Assembly (NCBI GenBank): GCA_033558025.1
Contig: JAUCEF010000013.1
Location: 4,519,001 to 4,583,000 of the forward strand
Reading direction: 5' to 3'
Length of the DNA stretch: 64,000 nt
From: Phytophthora sp. 'mugwort'
Taxonomy: Eukaryota; Oomycota; Peronosporomycetes; Peronosporales; Peronosporaceae
In this document: positions 52,527 through 62,919 of the stretch, piece after piece
How positions within the stretch are numbered: position 1 is the stretch's first letter
Layout of the letters: each line of letters opens with the position of its first letter
The notes under the pieces: generated by a model
Seen by the model: the letters and a program-made list of their open reading frames with translations, nothing else
The model's database searches: none
Told to the model about the DNA's origin: nothing
Position numbers and translations under genes: made by a program

Positions 52527-53200
52527 TCTTCTTCGTAGATTCCCAAATACGAGTGAACTGACGCAGTCGTTTCGAAACGCGGTATTTGAAGAATGTATGT
52601 GGACGAACGATGTGGGTACACAGACTCATTCGGGTGCAGAGCGAAATCGCTCTGAGCGAGGACAGACATACATCGCAGAACCAAGCCGATTGTCATTGCG
52701 TAGTTGCAATTGCACTCCTCCTATCCAACGGGTTAAGTGATCCTCCGACCGCTCAATAGCATTTTGGAGGCTCGAGGCTGGTAAATAGACATTTTGGGGA
52801 CGAGGTCGAAAATGCTCAAGCTCGCACCGTAGCGAGATGAAGCTGCTTAAGGTGGCAGCACTTTTAGAATGATGCGTATACAATTTGATCGTCCGTGCTG
52901 CAAAGCGTGTCGTAGAGTAGCTTGAGGCGAGGATATTTCTTGTAAGCGGTCCGTCGGTGGAAATGATTGATAGGCCTACCAGTGATAAAAAACCAAAGGC
53001 TGATGTTATGCAGTGGAGAAGAATTGTGGTCACATCCGAACGATCATTGGTGCTGTTTAGACAACAGTGGGCACCTGGAGTCTGTTGTGTTTAGCGTCGT
53101 CACTTTTGGCCTGTAACCGGGTGTAAGAACGCCAGGGAAACCCCACTTCTGTGCCGTTTTCTCAGGTGTCGCAGGAGCTCCTTTGGATCTGGAGATCCTA
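52527..53200. other. Upstream region of the ALIX gene up to the pogo element
   Basis: About 0.7 kb with no supported gene. The reverse frame 52626-53033 has no recognisable features. It ends at the TA that precedes the left inverted repeat of the pogo element. Confidence 0.4.
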
Positions 53201-53202
53201 TA

Positions 53203-53223
53203 CTGGCATTTACCTGTCATAAG
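53203..53223. repeat. Left TIR of the pogo element
   Basis: 21 bases pairing with 56077-56097. The last nine bases (TGTCATAAG) recur as a direct copy at 53232-53240, possibly a second transposase-binding site. Confidence 0.8.
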
Positions 53224-53484
53224 AGCCGTTTTGTCATAAGTTCCAAATTATATTAGCCGAAGATTCACCTAATTTGAAAAGTCCAACTCTTTCTTTTTAT
53301 AAGGGTGACAGGTTAAGTTGCTGGTGGAGCAACGCAAGGGCAAATAATGGACTGGATGTAACTGGACGTAGTTCAAACGCACACAACGATTGCCATTCCA
53401 TCGTTTGCCCACAAAAGGGCAGCCCAGGCAAGGAGGCCAGGGAAGAAAGCGCAAGCTTTACGCGCGTACGGCGTACACGAATAT

Positions 53485-55420
53485 GGATAAGTTGCGTGCG
53501 GTAGAGCTGTATGGTACTAGTGAATATCTTAATGAAGTTGTAGAAACAATATTTGGTGAGCTATCGTGCGACTCGGAAACAATAAAGAAAAAAACTCATT
53601 AAAGATGGATAAGAGAGCGTGCGTCTATTGTAAGTATGTGTTCTAGCGGCAAAGGAAGCGTGCTCAAGCGCCGTAAACGGGGCAAGGTCTCTGCAGAGGC
53701 AGAAGAGCAACTAATTTTGTGGACTAACTCATCTAGACCCAGAAGGTATACCTGTGTCGTCAGGAATGTTAGCCCAAAAAGCGCTAGAAACTGCTAAAGA
53801 GGAAGGGCCGACCCTGAATCCTTCCGAACCTCGCCGTCTTGGGCTGGAAAATTGTTCCGGCGCCACAGGCTTTCGATCCGAGCTCGGACGAGGCAGGGGC
53901 AAACGACACCAGACGACGCTGTGCAGGTTGCCAAAGCTTTCACAGCTACGGTCCGAAGAATAATAGTTGAACAAGGCATTTCCAGGTATATAATGCAGAC
54001 CAAACAGGTATGGCTTTATGTGAAGTGTTTACTAATTGCCTCAACTTATATCTTACTAGCTTTTGTTGAGCTATTGCTTTGAGTATTTGCCACAGAAGAC
54101 AATTGATAAGCGCAACTCTCGGACCGTTGGGTAAAATGTGCCGGCAAAGATAAGGAGCGAGCTACCGCTATGCTGCTAGCCGACTCAGATGGGAACAAGT
54201 TGCCTCCTTTCTTGGCGCTCAAGACACGTCCATCTACGAAGCCAGATGAACGTATTGCGAACAGCAAGTTCCGCAATGGTTTTGGTCGAAGTCTCTGGAA
54301 GACAATTGCCCCTCTGCAAAAAGCGTCGCGGCGTCGAATTTTCGGCAACGCGAAAGGCTGGTGGAACGCTGAGTTTTCTATTGAGTTTTTGCGGTTTCAC
54401 TATAGTGAGCGAATCAACCGCAACGAGCCAATCCTGCTACTGCGGGACAACTTCTCTGGTCATTGGACCGAGAACGTCGTCCAGTACGCAGCGTCGATCA
54501 AGGTTGTTCTTCTGAAGGTGCCACCACGTTACACCTATGTCTGCCGGTTGGCAGACATAGCCTGGATTAGGCCGCTGAAAGAACGCCTTTGACGAGCGTG
54601 GGTAGATCAGATGTAAGCTCAAGTTGTCAAACATCATCTGAATACCGCTGCGCAGCGGCTGGAGAAGCATCGCCAAGCTGCTGCATTAGCAGCAGCAACA
54701 GCAGACGTGGAGGCTGCGCGAGGCACGGATGAATCAAACCGAGGCAATGAAGAGCGTCGTGGTGCTGCTGCACGTCAGCTGTGGTTGGCGGGCTGTCGGC
54801 CGGTGACAGGAAGCTGGGCGTCAGCTTGTCCCGGACAAGGTATCTTGAGCGTGGGAGCTACGCGTCGTTTGCAAACGGAGTTCGTCGCAGAATCAGAGCG
54901 CGGCACGGAGCAAGCACGCGAACAGTAAGACATGATGCTAGCATAAACGGACGAATTCACGCGGCGAAGCTACAAGACGACGAGCAAAGCGAAGCAGAAG
55001 TTGTGAGCAACAACGACCAAGAAGTGAGCATACAAATTGTCTTCTTACCGTGAATCTGACGATGCATTTTCTGATGCCAATATCCAAGCCTGCCTGTCCG
55101 TCGGCGCCGCAGCGCATCGAAGAAGGAGGAAACAGGATTCGACCTTAAAGCGCCGTCACGATCTGAGATAGCTGAATGGGTACGTGCTGTCTGGGCATGC
55201 TACTATCATTGGCGGGTTCAAGCATATCGGCTTGCTCAATGATACCCGTCCTGCTGCACAAAACGAAGCTGACATGGCAGGGGAGGTTAGCGCACTTCTT
55301 ACCTCAGTTGCCGCGCTTTCGATCCAAGCTCGTTCCGCTAGATGCACACGTATTCGTTCGCAGGACGATATCGTGACAGCAGGAGCAACAACAGAGAATT
55401 CCGACGATAGTTCAGAGTAA
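53485..55420 (+). pseudogene. pogo/Tigger (DDE_1) transposase relic
   Basis: Pieces in several frames. Helix-turn-helix start: MDKLRAVELYGTSEYLNEVV (53485). Second DNA-binding half: LFRRHRLSIRARTRQGQTTP (about 53850). The first catalytic Asp is near 53985 in an IYNADQTG-like frame. The core ORF 54170-54592 contains LLADSDGNKLPPFLALKTRP, ILLLRDNFSGHW (second Asp) and CRLADIAWIRPLKERL (third Asp), which gives the DDD triad of pogo. A TGA after KERL is followed by RAWVDQM in frame. The C-terminal part (55184-55420) reads ATIIGGFKHIGLLNDTRPA. The gene is dead as it stands. Confidence 0.8.
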
Positions 55421-56076
55421 CTGGTCAGTACATTGAGCATTTATGTATCTAGCGGGCCATCTACCTGTACTAGCACAGCAGCCATTGAGCGTTAGATCAA
55501 CCCGACGTGTAGCCTAGAGCACCAACAAGCTTACCTAAAAGCCCCCGCACGCACTCAATCAATTTTGGCATGGACGCCGAACAGTAGGCGGTCACATTCG
55601 TGGCGCTGCTAGTTAGATGCACAACACGATAGCATCAGCGATAAAATACGTTAGCAAACATCGCAGAGCTAGTACACACACAACTCAGGCATGTCCGAAG
55701 CGCACGGTCCAGTCCGGCTTGGATGCCGAGCATCAGCCGGCCGCGCGTCGGGCATCTGTCAGGCACCGCATCTATTCATATCAAACGCAGAACACGACAG
55801 CGTCAGTTAACAGCAGCGGTACAACAGAGCAGCTTAACGTCACCGAGCATCGAGCGATTATACTCACCGACGAGCTTTCAGACGCACACGGGGCAGTGCT
55901 CGCGGAAGCCGAGCAGCAGCCAGCCGCCTCGGGCTTCTTCTGGGACGGCGGCGATTCGATATGTGGGTGTGCGACCAGACATTGAATATTACCGTATAAG
56001 CGCGATCAAGTACGATGCATTTTCGTGTGTCACGTGCAATGAAGAAGCCCTAACCACGGAAGCATTTGATGTTGCC
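55421..56076 (+). other. 3' part of the pogo element
   Basis: Between the end of the transposase relic and the right TIR. A 122-residue frame at 55617-55985 (Thr/Ser/Ala-rich) has no family motif and is treated as element interior, not a gene. Confidence 0.4.
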
Positions 56077-56097
56077 CTTATGAAAGGTAAATGCCGG
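56077..56097. repeat. Right TIR of the pogo element
   Basis: Inverted copy of 53203-53223 with two mismatches, followed by the TA flank at 56098. Confidence 0.8.
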
Positions 56098-56379
56098 TAA
56101 TCACATAGTCATTCCTTCATCCCCGCAGGCAGCAAGCCACATGTGTCTTCTCCAAGCAACCAGGACGGACAACAGTACGAGGAGTCGGCCAGCATGCTGT
56201 TACTGGCCTGTTGTAATGGCGTACCCGAGTACACTAAGTGATGTTGCCAAACATCACTATGGCATCGACGATAATGACGTCATTGATAGGTACCACAGAT
56301 ATGGTACAAAAACCTCAGAGCCACTCAATAGGATAACATTTAGGGTACTTTATAGGTGATTAATAGTTAGTATGTAGAC

Positions 56380-56560
56380 GCATCAAAAAAGGTCACCCTA
56401 TAAATATATTCAGTCTGAAATCTACCTTCTTTTTTTGGTAACAGTCCCATAGGTCAGGGACTAGTGAACTGCCGTTCACTGAGAGTTTGTATACTCTCCG
56501 GAAGTCACACTCCCTGTGCGCAAGGTATTGTGTGCCCCGTCACACTTGGTAGCACTTGTA
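56380..56560 (+). repeat. Possible 5' LTR end and primer-binding site of the gypsy element
   Basis: TATAAATATA at 56399-56408 could be the LTR promoter. TGGTAGCACTTG, starting at 56547, has the TGG start expected of a primer-binding site complementary to a tRNA 3' end. No matching right LTR was found in the window, so the boundary is speculative. Confidence 0.25.
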
Positions 56561-57204
56561 GTCAATCCACGCCTACGCGGGTTACTACCTGAAACCTTTG
56601 GGTCCTAGAAACATAGAGCGGAATGAGTTTCCTCATCGGAACGACTCACACTTCGAGTCCGTTCGTAATATGATTATCATCTTTGGTATGGATGCCTTGC
56701 GCAGCTTTGCGTCGTCGACGCAAGCTGAGCAGGTCGAACGCGTGACCACGTTCGACATGTATGAGCGGGGCTCATCGAACATGTTCGGAGCAACCTGCAA
56801 GTTCCGGCCGCAGAGCCGAAACCGGTTTACCCCAAGCCACTGAGGCTGATAAACCCTTATGAAAGGAAGGAATGTGAAAACCTTCACTTCTGGGTGCGAG
56901 AAGTAGAGCTCGCAATGGATGCGGCTCTCATCTCTTCGGAGCGCCTCTGAGTGGCTTTCACCATCTCCAACCTTAGAAGAGTTGGGCGTATACGCGGGAA
57001 GCGACAACGCCTGGATGCTTCGCATCCTGGGCTCAGCTGTGTGAACAGCTTAGAGCCGCGTTTTTCCCGGCAAACTATAGGTACCGCCAGCGGTCACGCT
57101 TCCTGTCATGTAAGCAGGGAAGACGTGAGCTGCACGAGTACATCCGGGAGCTGCGGGAGCTCACCGCATCCTTGATGGGGAACCCACTCCATTAACACAT
57201 CAAG

Positions 57205-57540
57205 GTGACGGTGTTCACGGATGGCCTAAGCGTAGGCCCGGCCCGCACCCATCTATTTGGGGTGCAGGCCAATACTCTGGAAGAGGCGATCCAAGTTGCC
57301 CTCCAAGAGGAGTACAGTCACCGCCAGGCGCGCACGCCGGCGGCGATGTGGCCATCGGCAGCGACACCAAGTCGCGGAGGCCCCAGCGGGCTAGTTCCCA
57401 TGGAACTTGGGCTCGCCGAGCAGTATGATATTCGCTGCTACAGCTGTGGTAAGCTAGAGCACATGGCACGTGCCTGTCTTGCGGAGGGACAGCGAAACCG
57501 TTTCCTTCCAAAGCACATTGCGCTCAAGGGCCGCTGGTAA
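57205..57540 (+). pseudogene. Gypsy gag C-terminal part with CCHC zinc knuckle
   Basis: A 111-residue open frame with ANTLEEAIQVALQEEYSHRQ, typical of the end of a capsid domain, and then a CCHC box CYSCGKLEHMARAC (near 57436-57477) that binds RNA. Upstream capsid coding (56590-57200) is present only as frame-shifted scraps. Confidence 0.7.
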
Positions 57541-57699
57541 AGGCCGCGACGCCATGGGCAGTGAAACGCAGGACAGCGTAGGGCGTCCCGCCCTACGGGG
57601 AAGATCTAAGTCTTCATGAGCATTACGCGGGTGGCGCGCACCATGGAGACTTAACCCCTCAGCATCTTTGCACTCTCGAATGGAAGAGGGGCAGCGTTG

Positions 57700-57962
57700 G
57701 GCTGCTAGTAGTACACGTAAGTGTACGGAGATATACCCACCCCTTTCGAGTCTTAATAGGCGCCGGGGCATCGAAGAACTTCGCACGCAGCCAGACTGTT
57801 ACGTATGACTTGATCCTGGGTATGCCCTGGCTCGAGAAACATGAGCCATGGATCGATTTGCGAAACAAAGCCATCGGGGCCAGCCGGCCGGCAGTTACTG
57901 GCAGGGCATTGATGAGTCATGTTTCCACCTCTGCCAGGAACATGGGCATCCGAAAGGGATGC
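57700..57962 (+). pseudogene. Gypsy aspartic protease relic
   Basis: The stretch reads LIGAGASKNFA, where the catalytic D-S/T-G triad is expected but the Asp position is Gly. YDLILGMPWLEKHEPWIDLR follows, a hallmark of gypsy proteases of this type. Loss of the catalytic Asp agrees with the decay of the element. Confidence 0.65.
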
Positions 57963-58139
57963 AAGAGCATCCAGTGAATGTTTGGGAGCCGTCGTTATAG
58001 CGACGCCCTAGAAGCGGTGGCAGCTGAAGCTGCACCTGGTCGAGTGCGGCAGTCCCTACAGGATAGCCCTCGACCCCCGCCGGAATCTAGACCAGCGGCC
58101 AAAGCTTCAGGAGTAGCGGTGCCGGGTGGCACCGACCAG

Positions 58140-58380
58140 GTGGGTAACCTAGGTCTACACCAAGTCACCCAGACTGAAACTGGCGAGGAAGACGCGCGAG
58201 GCGCTTCCTGTGTGGGTAGCAATGTTCCACACCGAGTCGCCCAGACTGAAACTGGCGAGGAAGGCGCAGAATGCGCTTCCTGTGTGGGTAACCTTGTTTC
58301 ACACCAGGTCGCCCAGACCATAACTGAAGAAGAAGTGGCGGAATGCACTTCTTGTGTGAGTAACCATGTTCCACACGAGG
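58140..58380 (+). repeat. 72-bp tandem coding repeat, three copies, between protease and RT
   Basis: CAGAC(T/C)... starts at 58170, 58242 and 58314, exactly 72 bases apart. Each unit encodes 24 residues of the type HQVAQTETGEEGAECASCVG. The third copy is more divergent (TITEEEVAECTSCVS). The spacing keeps frame throughout. Confidence 0.9.
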
Positions 58381-58668
58381 CCCTAAAAGGTTTTGGACGT
58401 CGTCAATGAGACGTCTACAGACGTGGGTAACGTAGTACCAGGTCACGGTCGCTGTCGACGACATAATCGACACCGCAAGTCGAGTCTGAAGTCACTTCAG
58501 ACTGGAATCGCTTCAAGCGACTCGGAACCGAGGGCCTCGGTTCTTCCGACGCGGCCAGTCGAATGGTGTTATCACATCCTGGACGGCGACGGCGAGACCG
58601 GCCATGGGGTCAAGGCAGGCGATCATTTTAATGATAAAAATTAATAAAATATCCTGAACCTCGAAGCG

Positions 58669-59776
58669 TTGACGCCGACAGATTTCCTGGCCGACCTGAA
58701 GGCAGGAGAAATTGCGGAGGTGGTACGTTTGAAGCAAGAGTCCACTCCAGAGGAACTGAATTCTTCCTCGGTTATAGACGAAGGCGTTCTGGAGGCATTC
58801 TCCTCCCAGCGTGCCTCGCGCTTGGGTGAGATACCCAAGAACCCAAAGGATTCAGTGTATCCTTTAATGAAAGCGTTCGAGGACGTGGTGTCCAAAAGTC
58901 CACCGTCTCAACTCCCACCGGATCGTGGGATCAGGCACGATATTGATCTCGTGCCGGGCGCAAAGTATTGTATCACCAGACAATGGCCACTGCCTCGACA
59001 GCAGTGAGAGGTCATTTGATGCCTTCTTTGCCGCAAAGGCCAAGGCAGGCGTGGTGCTGGAATCGAAATCCCCGCACTCGACGCCAATCTTCTGCGTTCG
59101 GAAGCCGAATGGGAAGTGGCGTCTGGTTCATCCTTTTAATGAGCTGAACAGCACAACGGTGCCGGCACAATCACCCATCCCGCGAAACGATGTGTTGTTA
59201 AACAACATGGCCGAGTGCGGCGATCTGGACCTGGTGGACGGATATTGCCAGATCCTGATGCGCGACAACGACATCCCGCTCACCGCAGTGAGTACCACGA
59301 GCGGTATGCTTTGGTAGTGGCTTGTGATGCCACAGGGCCTGTCTAATGCCCTGGCGACTTTCAATTGCCTGGTAACGCAGTTGTTCAGACCGCTGCGTGC
59401 GTACGCACAGTCGTACTTCGACGACAGCTTCGTCCATAGCCATGCCTAGGGAGGCAGGACGGGTCTGGAGGTGCATTTGGAGCACATCCGTCAAGTGTGA
59501 GAGGTCATGAGAGCGAATAAGCTCTATGCCAACATCGGCAAGTGCGTCTTAGCGGCGCAAACGATCGAAGTTCTCGGTTGCTTCGTTAACAACGTCGGCG
59601 TTCGAGCCGACCCAGAGAAGGTCAATGCCATTTCGGCTTGGGCAACGCCAAGGTCCCAGAAGGACCTGATGAAGCGGCTGGGCTTAGCCAACTACCTCCA
59701 TAAGTACAGCGAAGGGTTCGCGGGTCTGGCTAGACCCTTTTCGGAACGTCTGAAGAAGGATACCGACTGGCACTGA
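58669..59776 (+). pseudogene. Gypsy reverse transcriptase relic
   Basis: Leader MTPTDFLADLKAGEIAEVV, then HDIDLVPGAKYCITRQWPL, a shift, FCVRKPNGKWRLVHPFNELN, DLDLVDGYCQI and MPQGLSNALATF. The catalytic box is YFDD at 59414-59425. After stops comes the thumb/connection: KLYANIGKCVLAAQTIEVLG and NAISAWATPRSQKDL. Stops at 59005-59007, at 59315 and near 59447 break the frame. Confidence 0.8.
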
Positions 59777-60245
59777 GCGTGAGCACCAGGAAGCCTTTGA
59801 CAATGTCAAGGCAAGCCTTCAGAAAGCGCCTGACCTGGCACTGCCGGACAAGACCAAGCCGTTCAGCGTCGTCTGCGATGCATCCGGTTATACAACCGGG
59901 TATGCATTGCTGCAGCACGATGCAGCAGGACGTGAACGAGTGATCTCGTTTCAGTCCAAGCAGCATAAGGCGGCCGAACGGAACGGAACTACCCCGTTCA
60001 TGACAAGGGGCTGCTTGCCATGCAGTACGCCCTTGTCAAGCTCCGAGTGCACCTCCTGGGGGCTCTCAGCCCTTGGGATCTACACAGATCACGCGTCCTT
60101 GCGGACGGCGACGAATTCTCCCCATCTGTCCCAACGGATGGCGAGGTGGCTGTCTTTCTTCGCGGAACGTAACTTCCGCGTCGAGTACAAGCCTGGCAAG
60201 CTCAACGTGCTTGCCGATGGCGTTGTCGCGCAGGCCGAACTATGA
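59777..60245 (+). pseudogene. Gypsy RNase H relic
   Basis: Contains PFSVVCDASGYTTGYALLQH (catalytic Asp), VISFQSKQHKAAERN, IYTDHASLRT and RMARWLSFFAERNFRVEYKP followed by LADGVVAQAEL. Adjacent frames must be joined across a shift near 60000. Confidence 0.75.
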
Positions 60246-60399
60246 GCTGGCGCACATCAGTCATGCCACGACCGATCTATGCGATCAGATACGCATGGCG
60301 TATCGGGGCGACGAAGCCCTGGCACCTCTGGTACGGTCCCTGGTCACTGGTCACTGGCGCGGAAGCCAAGGCCGAGTGGCTCACACCACGTCAGAGAGT

Positions 60400-61709
60400 C
60401 CGACTCCATCGATATGAGTGGCACGATGACCTGCTCTACTACCGTGTAGAGCTCCATGAACCCCCACGGGTAGTCACACCAACGATGAGGATCTCAAGTT
60501 TGATATCCTTCAGGAGGCGATCGATGGCCGTCCAGCGGTCACTTGGGCCGCGAAAAGACCTTCCAATCGGTCTCTCAGTACTTTTCTGGGCCCACATGTA
60601 CAAGTGGGTCGCACAGTACGTGAAGACATGTGAAACATGTCAGCGGGTGAAACCCGCCGGGCACGCCTTGGCTCCTTTGCAGAGCCTGCCCGTTCCAGCG
60701 GACTGGTGGAAGTCGATGAGTCTGGATTTCAGCTGACGGCCACGGAAACACCGGCATCCTGGTGTCGTGTGCCGTCTGAGCAAGATGGTGCGTCTTGCTC
60801 TGGTCAAAGACACAGTGACCGGGGAACAGGCTGCGAAGCTGTTCCTGGATGGCGTTTTCCGCCATCATTGTCTGTCGAAGACAATTGTTTCGGAGCGTGA
60901 CCCGCGGTTATCCGCTGCGTTCTGGCGAACGCTTTTCCAACTACTGGGAACAAGGCTGCACATGCCCACTACCGATCATCCTCAGACGGGTGGGCAGACG
61001 GAGCGTGTCAACCGATGCTTGAGGACACGCTACGCAGTGTCTATACAGAGGCTCCTCACACTTGGTAAAAACACCTGTTAGTAGTTGAGTTTGCACACAA
61101 CAATGCCGTTCACGCATCGATCGGGTATAACCCGTTCTATCTGAATGGCTTACGCCATCCACGGGTGCCGCTCACCCTGCGAGGCAGCATCCCGTCTTCA
61201 GTTCTAAGTGGGAGGACGATCGGAAAGCGCTTTCTTCCCAGGTCTCGGACATGAGACCGGTTTCCTTGCGGAAACAAGTGGAGTCTTTTATAGACACCAG
61301 GCTGAACATAATCAGCCGCGTCAGCAAAGCCATGGCAGCGGCACAGGACAAACAAAAGGAGTACTCTGACAAGAATGGAAAAGGAAACTTAAACGCGTTT
61401 AATGTTGCGGACTTAGTCCTACTAGACAATAGGAACTTGCCACTCGCCACGGTAAGTTCCGTTGGGAGCAACAAGCTGAAGCACCGCTTCATTGGACCCT
61501 TCGCGGTCCTGGCCAGGAATGGTGCGGTATATACCATTCACCTACCTAAGTCGATGACGACCCACCCGACGCTCTACGTGGGCCGTCTGAAGCAGTACCA
61601 TGATCTGCAGGGCTCACAGGACCCAGCTCTACAAAGCGAGGCTACGACTCTTCTATCTGAGCGCCCCAGAGCCGTTTCCGTACGCGGTGGTACTGCCGAC
61701 TGGTTCTGA
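60400..61709 (+). pseudogene. Gypsy integrase relic
   Basis: Zinc-binding part: QYVKTCETCQRVKPAGHAL. Core: a VSERDPRLSAAFWRTLF segment (second Asp) and DHPQTGGQTERVNR with the catalytic Glu. Then VEFAHNNAVHASIGYNPFYL. The C-terminal domain is an open frame from 61251 with KLKHRFIGPFAVLARNGAVY, the GPF motif, and HPTLYVGRLKQYH. Several stops interrupt the core. Confidence 0.78.
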
Positions 61710-62158
61710 CCTGCAACGCAACGGATTACCCCAGGGTGCAGGGAGAGTGTCTAGCGAGCCTGAAACCATTCCCAACAGCACCCGAGATCCACAAAGTCAA
61801 ACCCACCGATCCGCTACGGGATCAGAAAGGGACGAGCTTAATGAGCACGCAAACACAACGCCGTCTTTGCCTCTCGTAGAGCCAACCCGTCTCGTTCTGA
61901 AGTTGGTATGGCAGGTACTGACGTGCAACCAAGAGAATTTGGTCAGCCGACAACGAGCACTCATGTTAAGTCACATGCTACAGAGTGCGTAGCGCTGCGA
62001 ACTGAACAACCTGGTTTGAGATGGACTCCGTTCCAAGTGAGGAAGATGTGGGCATGATTCGTCAGATGGAATCCGGGTACAAGCGAACGGAGCCATCTTT
62101 TCTGGATGAAAACCCTATGCTGCGCTTGAGGCCCTAGACTGTGAGTCTAACGCCTTCG
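61710..62158. other. 3' flank of the gypsy element
   Basis: About 450 bases following integrase. The frame 61600-61992 continues past integrase without a recognisable chromodomain. No copy of the putative left LTR sequence was seen. Confidence 0.35.
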
Positions 62159-62919
62159 AACCAGCCACCCCGACCGAGACGGTTCTGATGATACCACGCC
62201 TACCATCGGCGAGACTTCCGCAAGAAAATCAGGAGCCTTTGCCGACAAAAAGACGTTCGATGGATATTGACAAGCCTGCTGTGCAAAAGCTGATGGCGGA
62301 TGAAGCCATTTTGGTGACGACAGAAGCAACGGAACTTGAATCGCATGAAGACCATGCGCCCCAGAACATGCAGCATCAATACATGCTCTGCTGCATGAAT
62401 CCAAGAATATGAATGAAATCGTCAAGTCAATCAAAAACAATGCCAACTGCGTGGTCCACGGTCCACTGTGGGGACCTGGCTTCTGGCAACAAAAGCATGG
62501 ATGAGATTGACTCACTGCATTTGTTGGATCGCATTCTAGCTAACAATGTTGAGCAGGGAGCAGTGACTTCCTTCCACCAAGGTGTTATTGATTCGCAGCT
62601 ACCGCTAGGGAAATCTCGGAAAAACTACGTTCAATTTTTGGATGGCGCATTGGAAAAGCAAATTGCCCAAGTGAAAAATCAGTGGGAAATATTGCGCTTC
62701 CTTAGCACTTTTAAACTGTTGGCTATGGCGACTTGCCCGTTTCTCTTTGGATCGACCGAATGGCTTGGATATCTTCTTGGTGAAACAGATGAAGCCATCC
62801 TTCACCCCCACATCTCCCTCTTGTCTGATGGAATGTGTGATGATGTCCAGTCAGCCTCCGTCACTGTGGCAGTCTTTTGCATTTCGGCCGGACCGCCGCC
62901 GTCGCGGGCGCGGCTGTGA
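62159..62919 (+). pseudogene. Unrecognised coding-like fragment
   Basis: Two plus-strand frames show protein-like composition: LMADEAILVTTEATELESHE in 62188-62412 and, in 62413-62919, IDSLHLLDRILANNVEQGAV, LGKSRKNYVQFLDGALEKQI and WEILRFLSTFKLLAM. A third frame across 62400-62500 reads MNEIVKSIKNNANCVVHGPL, so the pieces look like one gene broken by shifts. I do not recognise the family; it could be a host gene relic or part of a neighbouring element. Confidence 0.3.

Larger units (their letters stand above)
53203..56097 (+). mobile_element. pogo/Tigger-type DNA transposon with terminal inverted repeats and TA flanks
   Basis: Ends: CTGGCATTTACCTGTCATAAG at 53203-53223 and, inverted, CTTATGAAAGGTAAATGCCGG at 56077-56097; 19 of 21 positions pair. 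TA precedes the left end (53201) and follows the right end (56098), matching the TA target duplication of the Tc1/mariner/pogo superfamily. The 2.9 kb between holds a decayed transposase in the same orientation. Mismatched ends and many shifts mean it is no longer autonomous. Confidence 0.8.
56590..61709 (+). mobile_element. Degenerate Ty3/gypsy LTR retrotransposon
   Basis: In order on the plus strand: gag scraps and a CCHC zinc knuckle (57205-57540), a protease-like region (about 57700-57960), a repeat-bearing spacer (58140-58380), reverse transcriptase (about 58670-59760), RNase H (about 59780-60230), integrase zinc domain, core and GPF tail (about 60400-61620). Integrase after RT/RNase H is the Ty3/gypsy order. 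Frameshifts and stops interrupt nearly every domain, so it cannot make its own proteins. It begins about 0.3 kb right of the pogo element. Confidence 0.85.

Noticed and set aside
52021..52629. 202-residue minus-strand frame and plus-strand frames 50177-52740
   Set aside because: They overlap the well-supported ALIX coding region in other frames or on the opposite strand.
55617..55985. 122-residue plus-strand frame as a possible effector
   Set aside because: It has no signal peptide or RXLR motif and falls inside the pogo element defined by its inverted repeats.
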